Origin: Gonatopus flavifemur
Lineage: Eukaryota > Arthropoda > Insecta > Hymenoptera > Dryinidae
Assembly: GCA_018340375.1 (NCBI GenBank)
Contig: JAFFJZ010000001.1
Span: forward strand, 14,340,001-14,404,000
DNA length: 64,000 nucleotides
Direction: 5' to 3'
Part shown: positions 1 through 12,411 of the stretch, one piece after another
How positions within the stretch are numbered: position 1 is the first letter of the stretch
Layout of the letters: each line of letters opens with the position of its first letter
The notes under the pieces: generated by a model
What the model was told of the DNA's origin: nothing
Database searches by the model: none
What the model saw: the letters and a program-made list of their open reading frames with translations, nothing else
Position numbers and translations under genes: made by a program

Positions 1-389
1 GGAGAAAATTTGTTCCCCACGAAATCTTGAATCTCGTCTTGATATGGCTTTCTATTGAAATCCACTTCGTCGTATGATCGACCGAAGTATCGTTCCGGGG
101 TGGATTTTCTGTTAATTCTATCCGAGTATCTTCGATTGACCTCATCGTCAGTGTCGAATTTCCTCAAGAACTCGGATCTACGTACAATTTTTTGAATATT
201 CGCGGTGAACGCTGGCCTCTCCACTTTACGAAACTCGCATTCCGACGATTCCGAGAAGTCGGTGGTGAACTGACTGAGGATCTCCGGTCGATATTTCTGA
301 CGTCTCCTCAGGGTGGTGGGAAGTTCGGCCCAATTGCGAGATAATCGTCTTGAAAAGACAGCTTCCGTGTCTGGAATTTCTCGTTCCAT
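1..389 (-). CDS. Unidentified coding region, 5' end of a gene (partial)
   Basis: Read on the minus strand from ATG at 389 to the window edge: about 129 open codons beginning MEREIPDTEAVFSRRLSRNW and containing ILSQFTTDFSESSECEFRKV, ending near QDEIQDFVGNKFS. Very rich in Arg, Glu, Ser and Asp, with no domain or signal peptide visible. Higher GC than its surroundings and codon-like. An in-frame stop lies 29 codons upstream (near 465), so either the ATG is the true start or a splice acceptor (for example CTTCCTGCCGAG) lies between. It does not join in phase with the last myosin exon. It could be the first coding exon of a neighbouring gene; function unknown. Confidence 0.5.
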   Translation of the reverse strand, partial: MEREIPDTEAVFSRRLSRNWAELPTTLRRRQKYRPEILSQFTTDFSESSECEFRKVERPAFTANIQKIVRRSEFLRKFDTDDEVNRRYSDRINRKSTPERYFGRSYDEVDFNRKPYQDEIQDFVGNKFS

Positions 390-3300
390 CTCGTTGTTTC
401 TTTGATTTTGGAGATCACTTTCAATCAAATAAATTTGATTCCCTCGGCAGGAAGAGTACGATCCTCAACCGCATCGCGATCAATTTGAATACATCACTTC
501 ATTGTTCGATGGACTGGAAAGAAATCTACGATATACACGCGCCGTGTTTAAAACGAAATGAATTTGCTTCGTCGTTGAAATTCTCGAATACATCGTACTT
601 TGTATCACATTCACTTTTAAATACTTTCAATTATTTTAATGCGAATGTATTTTATTTTAAATGCGGAAGAAGAATTGATGGGAAATTTTAATTAAAATGC
701 AAAATTGGATATACGCATACCTATATATTTACATATATTTGAATACCAACGTGAGAAAATCGTTATATTTTTATAATATAAAGAAATAATATTGTTTATA
801 TATATTTTCTCCGCCGAGTACTTCGCTCGGTTGAAAATGTTGGGAAGATTTAGACACAAAAACAACAATTTCTTTTCGTTTTGTGGCAGTTTTTGTCCTG
901 GTTTCTCTCCGAATCTTGCCGGCATTTCCGATAGGGCGATGACACAGAAAGATATGTCAATCGAGAAAATATATACCTAAAGCGATAACTTCGTAACGAA
1001 AGTATAATACCTTTAATTTTACGACACAATCTCAATCTCGAGAGGACCTCAAGAGAATCATCACTGGGTCAACAATATTTTCCATCTCAAAGCCTCGTAT
1101 CGTCACCAAACATTAATTTGATATCTTGATAGTTTTATTCAGGGGGACCATAAAAACATCAACCTACGGTAATTAGATGAGAGGCCTCCGTGAAATGCAG
1201 TGTGCTATTAGAGATCCATTTCACCTGTTGAGGTTCAAAAGTTAACACACACACACGCAGGATTGGAATCTATTTATCCGATAGGTTTATCTCGCATACG
1301 AACACTCGTCAACTATTGAATCGGGTCGGAGAAACTGGCCCTCGAACAACTGTATTTTCACTCAACCTTGGGAAAGTGTAAATGAACTTGGAAATTCCTT
1401 TGTGAATGAATGATGAAATGATTTTCATTCGCACAAATGAGTTTGCCGAAGAGAATAATTTGCAATCGATTTATACAAGTTATTACAATTTTTTCTCCGT
1501 TGGAAGGATTTTTGTGACATGTTTGAATAGTATTTTCAAACTCTTTGAACGAAGTTATTTTAGTGGCAAACAAAACCACTAAATGAAGTACTTTTTCGAC
1601 AAAACAAAATTACAACTGGAGAGCCTTCATAGCTCAGTTAGCCAGAAATGTTGCTTATCTAAAAACATTGCTGGGCAAGAGCCTTTACCGGATCAAAGTA
1701 TTGTTCAGCCTTGGTCCAACTTTGGATGGATACCCCGAATGCGCATCGCTCAAGATTTAAAATGAGTGCCTAATGGATGGTCAATCACGTAAAATATAGC
1801 CTGGGAGTGGAATCAATTAATAAATATTAGCCAACTAGGTTGATGACGAGCCAAGTCAAGCGAAATCTAACTCAATATTCACTTTATCAACAATCGACAG
1901 TGACACAACATTCTACCAATTGTTCACCAACATTGACTTTACTGTGGATGAATAAATATTCAATTCCACCTCTAGTTTGATGAAAATTGCATAAGAACGT
2001 CGTGAAGATCAACTGAATGACAGAACGAAAATATAAAACCTTTGTCATTGTCAGGCTCATCCGTCTGTGTATAAAAAGTTGTTTACTCGAAGAACCTATA
2101 GAATTGCATATAACTTTTTTCAACATTGAAGGAAAGAAAGGGAAAAAAAAGAAACATGAGTTTCATTGATCCTTCCACTCGGTATTTCATACACATCTTC
2201 TTCATTCTTTGCAACAGTAATCAATAATAATTGTCTTTCTTGCACAGACAATGCAATGTGTGTGAGAATCTCAGGTTTCAAATCGAGGTCACGGCGTCAT
2301 CGTATACATTTACACCATGACTCTCTTGGGATTATTTAACTCTCTTCCTACAATATTTATTTAAATATAGAAATAATTTTGTGATGTATAGAGTAAAGAA
2401 TTCCATCGACAGAAGAACATGAAACGTACACGATTGTACATATTATTACATCGCTCCAAGATGTACGATGAGGGGAGTCATCTGGAATGCAAATCCACAA
2501 CTATGCTAAGTATTGTAACAGTTGTCCTTGTTTTTTAGTCGTTAAATCGAATGTCACAGAGGAAAAAGATTGATTTATTCGATTTCTAATGTACAACCTT
2601 CATTCTTCATAGAATGTCGTTATATTGCAAACCGATCAGGAACTTTTTCTTCTCACCTCTATGAAACCTCTCCAAAAGATAGTGAAAGTAAAACACAGCG
2701 TTCAGTCGAGAAAACAAAAACAATCCTTGAACTCATGAATGATGTTGATGAACTATCTTTCAATGCATAATTGTATGCTGAGAAGTAACTCACTCTGTGC
2801 ATCAAAATACGCATCTTCCTCTACTCAACGATCGAGAAGATGGTTCTTCGATTACAATGATTTCTCGAATCATTTTCATACCAATTCACGTAATTCGATA
2901 CCACTTCTTCTCTTTTCCCCTGCGCCGTATACGTGAGTGGTATTTTCAGCTCTTCTCGATAACTCTGATCGATCAGATTAGGTAATTGAGGAAAAAAGCA
3001 GCAGGATTGTTGACGCGTACGTGACAAGTCTGTGACTTTCTCGGGAAAGTGATTATCGTTTCAGGTTGCGTTCGATTGCAATCCAAGAATGTTGTAGAGA
3101 TTTCATTTTCTTGATTTTTATGTAATCAGTGGAGGGATAATTAAATGTCAATGAGTTGTGTTATGTACGAATAAATTTGTTGTTGTTCTTTGTTTTGTGT
3201 TTCGAATAACTTGCAGCGAGGAGAAATAACGAAGAGAATTATTGATCAATTGCTCAATAATTCGCAATTTGTAGATGCGTGTACAGATATGGGTGAAAGT

Positions 3301-4190
3301 TTGATTTCTTTATTACAAGCATTTCCTTAATCAAGAGAATAATAATAATCGTGTTCATGTTGAAGATATTAACAAGTTAGTATTATCCTCGAAACATAAG
3401 TTCAATCTCATTACGATATTCAACGATATTCGTCGAGGATGTAGATCGCGGAAGAACAGAGGACCTTTTTTTCTCCATATTTTCCTTCTTCTTCGCATTT
3501 AGCCGTGAGAAGCACAGAATGAAGAAGATTCTCGTGGGACCACGGTCGTTCGGGGAACAATGAGTACTTTTAATTGTAATTATTAAGTCCGCTAACAAAC
3601 TCTCTTCGAATGAGAAAGGCTCGATTCAGCTTTCTTGGAAATTCTAACTTTATTCTCCTTATGTGTGGGCATATGATGATATGATGTGCGTTTACGTTGA
3701 AAAAGTAAAACATTTAACCTGGTTTATTTTCTTTTCTTCCTCTTGGGTTCTTAAATTATATAAATACGAGGTAAGAAAAAAATGGAAAATTTTCATGCTG
3801 GGAATGTTAATTTCTATATTCAAGTTTCTTTTGTTTCTTTACTAAAAACTGTATTCGAAATCATGTATAGCTAATATGGATTGTAATGTTGTATCCCCTG
3901 ATTTTCTCTACTTTCCTAGAATTTTATTCCCATGATTCCGCAAAGGTTCCAAAATATCTGTAGCGTAAAATCCTTCGAGTTTTGATATTGGAGGATTGAT
4001 ACTTCAAACCCTGATTTGAAGCTGTTGAAGGACAAGTGAAGGTACGTTGAAAGGAATAGATCTGTAATTCCGAGTCAAATGTAACTGTAATCATTAAATA
4101 GCAGTTAACATTCTATCTAATTATCTCATCGTAGTTATATTTGACATGGAGTTGTAGATTTTTCTTTCCCAATGAAAATACAAAATTGTG
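390..4190. other. No recognised gene; AT-rich non-coding DNA
   Basis: The part next to 389 may be 5' UTR or intron of the partial minus-strand gene. The rest holds only short ORFs (113 aa or less) with no recognisable motif. A tRNA-like A-box string near 1623 lacks a matching B box. No strong repeat structure was seen. Confidence 0.5.
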
Positions 4191-4871
4191 CACTGAGAAA
4201 AGTGAACTGTAACCATTACCATGCGAAAATGGTAGTTGAATGACAGAATTTCTAAGTTGATGATAGAGATTACGTTATTTGGTATCCATCTTCATCTAAA
4301 TGGTAACCATTCCCATGTGCATGAACATTGCTACGATTCTCCATAGTATTCGAAACCATAATCGCGACGTTGTCCTTCAATTACTATTTGTACATGGTAA
4401 TCATTGCATTCCACTTCTCTCAGCGTGGAAGCGAGTATTGGAATAAGTGAAGTGTGAAAATGTTCGCAGTTATCCATGTGAAACTCTACAGAGTTGTCAA
4501 GAAGGGCAGTACTGGTAAGATCGCACTCACCATAATTCGACAAATACAATAGTGTCTATTCAGGGTCATTACTGTTTCTCAACTGGCACCAACTGTTGGA
4601 TGGATTTCCAAAGACCCTGGTCCCCAAGCGCAGACATTCTTAGGTCAGTACTGAATCATCACTATTCAGTGGAAATCCAACTTTTAGCAATGGGCTACAT
4701 TTTAGCTATTATAGCTAAATATTCTAACGCCCACAGGACAGCCAATTTCTCAGCAATATTAGTTCAAATTTAGCTGATGAATCTAACAATTTTGCTACAG
4801 CAGCTAAAATTTAGCTATAGAAGCTAAAAAAATCCAACTGTCCATCTCACAGTTAATTACTTTTTTCCGTG
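4191..4871. mobile_element. Degenerate inverted-repeat element (CACNGARAAAAGT ends)
   Basis: Left end CACTGAGAAAAGTGAACTGT, right end (reverse complement) CACGGAAAAAAGTAATTAACTG. The interior includes a short AGCTAAAATTTAGCT-type palindromic region and no coding sequence. The ends resemble those of the TACAC(G/T)GAGAA elements elsewhere in the window. No clear target duplication. Confidence 0.45.
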
Positions 4872-4884
4872 CGAATTCAGATAT

Positions 4885-5060
4885 TGAGGAGTCCGAAAAG
4901 TGGAGACAATTTCGCATACTGAACTATTATTATCTGGACCTTCAGCGGGACATTCGCGAAACTTCTCAAGATTTTAGTATATTCCTAAAAATCTGAAAAG
5001 TCAAGACAGTCAGCAATGCTGAACTTTCATCCATGGACTTCCAGGACTTCAGTGTGCTTT
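4885..5060. repeat. Approximately 100-bp satellite, left block
   Basis: Two units aligned by GAAAAGT(C/G)(A/G)AGACA at 4895 and 4995 (period 100), each followed by a GCTGAACT-like block, a TGGAC(C/T)TTC block and a GGGACATTCG-like block. The same unit reappears at about 6660-6950, on the other side of the NUMT. Confidence 0.55.
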
Positions 5061-5189
5061 CCACAGGACCGCCGTACAAGTTAAAAAGACACACAAAGAG
5101 AAACGAAAATCAGGAAAGATGAATAGTTTTTGTGTTATTGCAAGTTTTATGCGACGAAAATTCGTTCATCCCTGACGAAAAAAGAATTA

Positions 5190-6060
5190 AGAATTCAAGA
5201 ATTTTATTAGGATGGGATGGTTTAGGGTTAATTTCTTAGTGTTTAGTAATTTTTTATCAAAATTATAATTCTATAAATGCTGGTATAGTTACTATTTTAT
5301 CAAATCGAATTGGTGATGTTGGGTTATTAATGATAATTGGTACAGTAGAACCTCGATTATCCGAGGTAATGTGGGGAGAGCTTACCTCGGATAACTGAAA
5401 CCTCGGATAATACAGGGATATATATATTTTTTGAGAAATTTTAATCCCTCAAGTGTTTGAAATCTTCATTGCGCAGTTTGAATATATTACATAAATATTA
5501 TTCAACATATTCCTGATATATTTATATTTTTATAATCTTCATAACATTAAAATATGAATGTGAAAAGAAAATGAATATGTCCTAATTTTTGGTACATCAT
5601 TTGTACAAACAAGCATTGCTACAAATTTTTTTGATTTTAAAAAATCAGTGATTTTATTATTTATGATTTATTTGATGATTCGTATTATCCGAGGATCCAG
5701 CTCGGTTAATCCGAAGCGGTCCAGTCCTTGGATAACGCGGAGCGTCGGTTGATCGGAGCTCGGATAATCGAGGTTCTACTGTATATTAATATCTCGTGGT
5801 TCTTGGAATTCATTTTTATATGAATCCAAATTTGAATTAGTTTCATTTATATTAATAATTGCAGGTTTAACTAAAAGAGCTCAAATTCCTTTTAGTTCAT
5901 GATTGTCAATAGCTATAGCAGCTCCAATTCCAGTTTCATCATTAGTTCATTCTTCAACTTTAGTAACTGCTGGAGTTTATTTATTTTTTCGATATAATAT
6001 TTTATTAATAATAAATGAATTAATAATTCAATTAATTTCAATTTTATGATAGATAACAAT
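5190..6060 (+). pseudogene. ND5: Nuclear copy of mitochondrial ND5 (NUMT), interrupted by a MITE
   Basis: Mitochondrially encoded NADH dehydrogenase subunit 5 fragment in nuclear DNA, so non-functional. Part one (about 5190-5342) reads ILLGWDGLGLIS, then [16 protein letters not shown] and [14 protein letters not shown]. Part two (about 5784-6060) reads SWNSFLYESKFELV, then AGLTKSAQIPFSSWLSMAMA and [23 protein letters not shown] falls where Trp is expected (the SSW site) and ATA often where Met is expected, so the source used the invertebrate mitochondrial code. A TAG replaces the Tyr codon in LIS(Y)CLV and another stop appears near the end. The two parts are contiguous in frame once the MITE and one TA copy are disregarded. 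Homology fades after about 6060. Confidence 0.92.
5343..5781. mobile_element. pogo/Tigger-like MITE, 439 bp, TA target duplication
   Basis: Terminal inverted repeats CAGTAGAACCTCGATTATCC at the left and the exact complement at the right, flanked by TA at 5341-5342 and 5782-5783. The tip sequence and TA duplication are typical of pogo/Tigger elements of the Tc1/mariner superfamily. No ORF remains, so it is non-autonomous. It lies inside the ND5 NUMT and is therefore younger than the organelle insertion. Confidence 0.88.
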
Positions 6061-6655
6061 ATCAATAACTTTTGAAAAAGTTGTATTTGGCGTGAGAAAA
6101 CGCTCATTCATCATCAATTTACAACTGAGAGCGAACCTAAATCGACTTAGATTTTTCTTGATTTGTAAAAGTGTCGAGGATTCGTTTGTGAGGCGAATAC
6201 GACGCGGGCGCTTTGACAAGTAAGATACCTTTGTGTCGACTTGAATGCTTTTTTCCCTTGTATTGTTCTAAATGAACAAACACATGTCGTTTTTCTCAGT
6301 GCTAATAACGAAAGAGGTGGAATTTCTTTACAGAATCGGAAAAAGAATGATCATTTTACGTTAAAAATGTCTTAACAATTATTGAAATGATATTTTTCAA
6401 TACCTTTTCGTAAGAAAATCGTTTTTGTCGATTATCTCCGTTCGAAGCTGAACAGACTTAAGTGTTTTTTTTAACTTGTATGGCAGAGGACTTTCCAAGA
6501 TTTTTCTGTCCCTAACAGCAAAATGTATCTCTGGAACGTTTTTTGAACGTTTAGAGAACCTTCTTCACGTTCTAAAAACTTCCATAAACCTTCTAGTGAC
6601 AAACTGTGCTTTCTGAGGTGGGACTTTCAGAGGACCACGAGAATTTTCTTTATTG
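6061..6655. other. No gene or clear repeat recognised
   Basis: AT-rich DNA between the NUMT and the right satellite block. Short ORFs only; nothing with coding character. Confidence 0.4.
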
Positions 6656-6950
6656 CTGAAGAACTGAGAATTCAAGACAGTCAGGCGTACAGAAGTTCCA
6701 TCTGGACCCTCAACGGGACTTTTGCAGGATGTTTAAGATTACTGCATATTTCAAAAAGTTTGAATAGTGGATACAACTCCGCATGCTGGACTTTCATCTA
6801 GATCTCTAACGAGGCATTCACAAGAAAACGTATTTTGAAAAACTGAGAAGTCAAGGTGATTTCGTATGCTATACTTGAAATTTCTGTGGAACATTAGGCG
6901 GATATTCACAAGACTCTTCAAGATATCGGTATATTTTGTCATCGGAATAT
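6656..6950. repeat. Approximately 85-100-bp satellite, right block
   Basis: Three degenerate units start near 6666, 6762 and 6845. They share GA.AA.TCAAG.CA, GCATGCTGGACTTTCATCTA-like and TTCACAAGA blocks with the units at 4885-5060. An ORF on the minus strand here is repeat sequence, not a gene. Confidence 0.55.
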
Positions 6951-9900
6951 TTGTCAAGGGAAACATTGAAGCTTTACCAAATTAAATGAAATACAATTCA
7001 ACCGATTCCACAGTGCTCTTTTCATTCTGTTTCACTCTGTCCATGAAGAATTTTCTTCCAATTTGGTGGCATCGAAAATTCCCCCCGCGGGGTGAATTCA
7101 TTTCCCCCATATTTTCGAGGAATTCTCCTCCATTGGAAGAAAATTCTCTCTCTCTGAACATGGAAAAAAATTTGCGGTAAATTCTGGGAGAGGGACAACT
7201 TCTGTTATCATTCGAAACAAATTGTGATAATTTCAACTAAATTGGAGTGGATTTTATGGCAATTGCAGTAAATCATACTGCAAAATTGTCTTTATCCTGA
7301 ATTTCTGAAGAAGATTTCTCTCGAAATGAAGAAAAATTCCCCTGGAAAATAGGGAACTAAATTTATCGCTTTGTTCGCCATTTAATAACGAGTACTGAGC
7401 CAGTATCGGTTCGTGTTTCCATTCCCACGTGAAAGCTCTATTCGTTACATACCCATCAATATTTTGAAACAATATTAAAATCATAATCAATATTCATCAA
7501 TATAATTTGTTGGAGATAAATTCTCATATACAATCATCCTTCACGTCACAAAAAACACACCAGACGTATGATTAAATAAACCTCTCGCGAGTAACGATTT
7601 CATAACATTTTATCTCTACCACTTTTCTCAGCCGAATTTTTCGACTCCAACTTCCCCAAATTATATTCTCTCCTCGAGGAGAAACGAGAGATGTGTATAT
7701 AAAACCGCTAATGACCGGAGTTGATTTGAAAATTCTTCACGCGACGTTGACGTAAGAGAGCGTCATATAATAAATGACTATTATTATTTTTCGAGGTAAG
7801 TAGGTAGACTGCTTTCTTCCATTCTTACAAAACATAAATATACGAAAAATTCAAGTAACTTTACGTCTCTTAAAGGAGACGTTATATTATGTGAAATTAA
7901 TATACACACACACACGAGTTTAGTTCGCAAGTCGATACAGAACTCTCGTATATGCAATGGTTGTTTCCTATTTGACATATGGACGTTAATTCCACGTTAA
8001 TGAGTTATGATACTAGTCAGCGTTAATTTATAAAATGATATTGCATGGCCGGTGAAACAAGTTTATGGTTAATCAACGACTATTATTTTCTCGGCTACGT
8101 AGATCAATATCTCTTGATTATTCTTTGGTATGCGTATAGGTAGGTGAATGTGGATAAGCTATGTACAAGATTTTACGCACTTGAAAAGCGCGCGTGTGTA
8201 TTATATTATCTACGCGATTTTACATCTAGGATGAATGTTCGCGTAAAAGTTCGTTAACGATCTTGCGACTTCGACTTGCGATGCGAGGTCGAAAGGGTTT
8301 AGATTACGTAACTGGTAACTATCATGATCACCAACACGCGTGTTGTCTTTCCTTTTCGTTCTCGCAAAGTGATTATTCCCTCGATAATGGTGAAGAATCA
8401 GAAAAAGAAGAGAAAGACGGGAACATGAATTTGGATTGTATCATTCTTTCAATAATGCTACAGAGATTATTGAGTTCCACGATAAATAGCAGATGAATGG
8501 AGATTCCCATAATTCTGTTTCGTCATTCGTTTATATTTACGGTATATAAGGTTGCAAATAAAATCCATTCAATATGATTGAACGATATGAATGAATTCTG
8601 ATTCGAATTCAACCGCGTGTGCAAAGTGTAATAATTTTCGCGAGATTGATAGGAGAAACTGAAAACTCAATTTAGAAGGTGATTTTGTATTCAAAATTTT
8701 GTGAAATCTCCGAAAGTTGGATGATTAATGCAGCGAATTAATGCGTTATTCCATGATTCGGGATATCTTCTTTGATCTATTCTGTACGAATTTTAATAAC
8801 TGATGAAAAAAAGTTGTGTTTTGAATCAAACGTATTTGTTCAATCGAGGAAAAAATGTAGAGGTATAATATCGAAATGATTAGCGGTCTGAAAATGTAGT
8901 TTCCAGTATTCCCTTCAATCTTTTCAAATACCCACATCAACATTGATGAGGGGTTTTCGTAGTTTGATGAATTCTAATACTTTCACGTTTTTCTATTCGA
9001 TCGCTCTCTTCGATTGATGATCATTTGACGATACTAGATCAACAATCTGACAACAAGCGATTGATGATCTCGGACGTATAATTATTGAGAAATTCAGTTA
9101 TTTGAAAGAATTGGAGTTTCGATCTATCTTTGACAATATGATTGATCATGGTTTCTCTACTTTGATTGTTTTTATAACTCTCTCAATTCGAGGTAATCAA
9201 CAAATCGTCGTTGTGCAGATGGAAGATGATGATTATATATAATCTATAAAAGTGTTTTGATTATAGATAATCTGTAAAAGGGATTGTTGGTCTATCGATC
9301 GATTCATCAATATGTCGTAATTACAAACAAGAATGTTTAGATGTAACGAGTGATGAACTACATTTGGGATTGGCAATTTCAATTTATTCCTTGGTCAAAA
9401 CAATAAAATGTTTTGTTTTTTCATTGTATCATTTTTCTATTTAAACCACGTTTCTTTGCAGAATAATATTTTTTATATTTGATGTATCTTGTAATTCTCT
9501 TTATGTTACCTATAAATCGCCATGTACCTGAAGATTTTTATCACATCTAGTGCTGAATGATAAAGTAGAATATCTGCGTAATGTAACTTTTCATCGCCTC
9601 GAGGGACCAGTTTTTTTCTAGTTTTTACGCTCGTGTCTTCTCAATTCCGGTAGCACGAATGCTGGTTATTTATCGTTATAATGATAAGGAATTGACAGTT
9701 TATCAATCTCTCTTGATGATTTGATTACTACATGAACATGAGTTACCGAAAGCGGCCCTGATTTCATTATTTCTTTCTTTATTTATTTGCTTCAACTATC
9801 CGCACATGGATAACACATCCGCATCGAAGTATAATTCAATATAATATTGTTGAGTCAAGACAATTCTAATGTTTTTGACTTTCTATCTGGAAGATCAGTC

Positions 9901-11567
9901 GATAGGTCGTTGACCAAATCAAGAAATTTTTCAATGTTATCTTATTTTTTCTTCTTAAGGAGAAATTAATAGAATTACGAAACCAGTTACAAACTTTCAA
10001 CCCCTCTCATTAGAAAGATTCCATGCCGAAATAAAGTACAGGTATAGTAGCGATGAATCAAGAAGCAGAATTTCGTAACAAAGTATCAATGACACTCGCG
10101 AAGATTTAATTCCACAAATACATCTTCTCGATCAAAGATATATAACTTAATCGATTCGTTACGCGATGTTTGATCAATTATTTAGGCGCACACGTGTATA
10201 TTCTCTCCTCCCTCTTCTTTCATTACCATTATTCTTCCCGCGGTAGTGGTTACAAGAATAAAAGCTCGATAATAATTTATCAGGAAGCATGATAATTTAC
10301 TCTCGTGTAATTTGTGAGCTCACATATGTTTATTACGTACGAATATTTCCATTTAATTTCGAATGTGCGCGCCGTGTAAAAGTAATTACGCGTACACTAC
10401 CACCGAATGTTTCACGGGATTTCTCATTGGGAAGAAAAGTAGGGGGAGGCACAGTACTCACTAATGTGTGAGTACTAAGAGGTAAACAACTTTGCGTCCC
10501 GTATAATCGAGTTTCAGAATTCATATAAGAGGCGCACGGTAATTGAATCTCTTTGCGATACGCGAACACTGAGAGATTTCGCCATGACACAGCTGTATTG
10601 GAGGGAAGAGATTTATGTGCGACGACAATACCAGATTTTATGATCGCTATTATCTTGAAATCAGACAGCGGACGGTCTTGGAGAGATTAATAAGAAAAAG
10701 ATTTCTTCAATCTCTTTTTTTCTTCTTCTTATTCTTCTCTCGCTTCTAGTAGTTCCAAAAGGGTACAGTTTGTGATTCCTAATTAAAATATATATATGCT
10801 GAAACTTTGAGATATACAAGAAGACTGATTATTCGTTCTTTTTTCTCTATGTTTTTTGACACCGTAGTATTCGTACTTGGAACTTTGTACCTGGTAATTA
10901 CAGTTGCGTTTATCTTGGGTATTTCATAATCGTCCAAGAAGATCATTTCCATAATGACAAAGAACCAGCAGACGCTTGTTGTTTGAACTTTTTGATATTT
11001 CATGATAATTTTTGTCACTCATTACCTTTGTGTTCGGATTCATATGGGGAATATAATCATAATAAGATGCAGCGGAAGAGTGAATCGAAAAGATTGATCA
11101 GCGATTTTCCAAGTAAACATCTTACGATCGATTTATCAATTTGTAAAAGATGTTGCATGACTTTTGCAAATGCAAATTCTTCATTTCTCGTTGAACAACG
11201 TTTGTGCATAGACTGGAGTCATTAGATGTGACATTTTGTGACGAATGAATGTGGTTTTGAAATCTTCTTGGAAGCCAGGCAGAGAAGATTTTGCGTAATT
11301 GGTGAGGCGGAGATATCGTGTATCACGTATAACATCAGAAATCTTACGAACATTACGATTCTTGTTGAATAAATCTGCCCTGGAATTTAGTTTCCACCAA
11401 CAACATTGATTTTTTTTTATCTCAATAATCTTTTGATACTGTTTGTATTATCTTGATTGTGAGATTTATCAGAATATTGGTGAATCAATTATAACATTAC
11501 TGCCTGACGAAGTTTATTAAATGGCGCATTTGGGAAAATAGTCTGACTAAGCTGGAAATACCAGGTG
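6951..11567. other. Long AT-rich stretch without recognised genes
   Basis: No exon or transposon ends were found. The segments at 7620-8500 and 10160-10600 have more CpG than average and could be regulatory, but no specific site can be supported. All ORFs are 85 aa or less and lack motifs. Confidence 0.4.
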
Positions 11568-11569
11568 TA

Positions 11570-11698
11570 CCCTAGCAGAAATCACTCTAGTAATTCTCTA
11601 GGCTTTGCGAGGCCTCACCACACCTTTGTGAGGGACTTGGATGGCCTCGCAAGGCCTTGTAATCGCCTAGAGAATTACTCGAGTGATTTCTACTAGGG
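11570..11698. mobile_element. 129-bp MITE with TA duplication
   Basis: Nearly perfect foldback. Left CCCTAGCAGAAATCACTC, right complement CCCTAGTAGAAATCACTC, continuing for about 33 bp per arm to CTCTAGGC. TA flanks at 11568-11569 and 11699-11700. The centre is GC-rich (GCGAGGCC...GGCCTCGC). Non-coding. Confidence 0.8.
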
Positions 11699-11904
11699 TA
11701 GAAGTATGATACCGGAATTTCCCTATTGATGGCATTAGCCATCAGTTTGGGGACCCTAAAACCACTTCTTCAGCACTATCATCTCCCCCTAACAGCTGAT
11801 GAAGATTTTCAACACAAAAAAATAGAAGTTCTGGACCCTCGTAATTGTTTCATAACCTTAAACATGTATAGCACATAACTCAAGTAGGAATAGTCTAGTG
11901 ATTA

Positions 11905-12012
11905 AACTCGTAATGTCACGCTGCGCTAGCCAAAAAGTAGACTGTCGACGAGGCACTGGCGAGGTCCTGGCGAGGATCCTAGTGTTTGGCCAGCGCAACG
12001 TTACATTACGAG
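11905..12012. mobile_element. Short inverted-repeat element, about 108 bp
   Basis: Arms ACTCGTAATGTCACGCTGCG and the complementary ACTCGTAATGTAACGTTGCG, continuing to GGCCAAA. The centre has a GGCGAGG direct duplication. No clear target duplication. Confidence 0.6.
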
Positions 12013-12219
12013 TCCCATTGGTCTCAAATACTTGTAAAATGAAGATTGAAAATTGATGTCAATTTGTTTTTATATCAATAAGAAGATAATTTGCACATTT
12101 GTGGATATTTGCACTGTACTAATATGTCTCTGTAACGGTTTTCGCCCACCATGAGCAGTTTTTGAAACATAGATACATAGAATTTTTTCCTGCTATCTGG
12201 GACAATATTTAGAAAATTT

Positions 12220-12411
12220 TACACTGTAAAAAAACAACTTCCAAAAAAAGTTTAGAAGTTTTTCACCGACAATTTTTTGGTAAGTTCACAAACAATTTCG
12301 GGAAGGCAAGAAAATTGTGTGGAAATTGACAAAAAATTTGTGGAATTTCATTACCATTCCTTTTACCATTTTTTTCCTTTTTGGAAATTCACAAATATAT
12401 TTTACAGTGCT
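12220..12411. mobile_element. Degenerate inverted-repeat element (CACTGTAAAA ends)
   Basis: Left TACACTGTAAAAAAACAACTTC, right complement GCACTGTAAAATATA, with poorly matched arms between. Similar in style to the TACAC elements elsewhere. Low certainty. Confidence 0.4.

Noticed and set aside
1..389. Left-edge ORF as the next myosin exon
   Set aside because: Plausible acceptors there leave two bases before the first full codon and so need a phase-1 donor, but the last myosin exon ends in phase 0. The sequence also lacks SH3, MyTH4 or FERM features.
1617..1690. tRNA-like start (GCCTTCATAGCTCAGTTAG)
   Set aside because: An A-box-like string is present, but no B box (GGTTCRANNCY) lies at the right distance and no cloverleaf can be formed.
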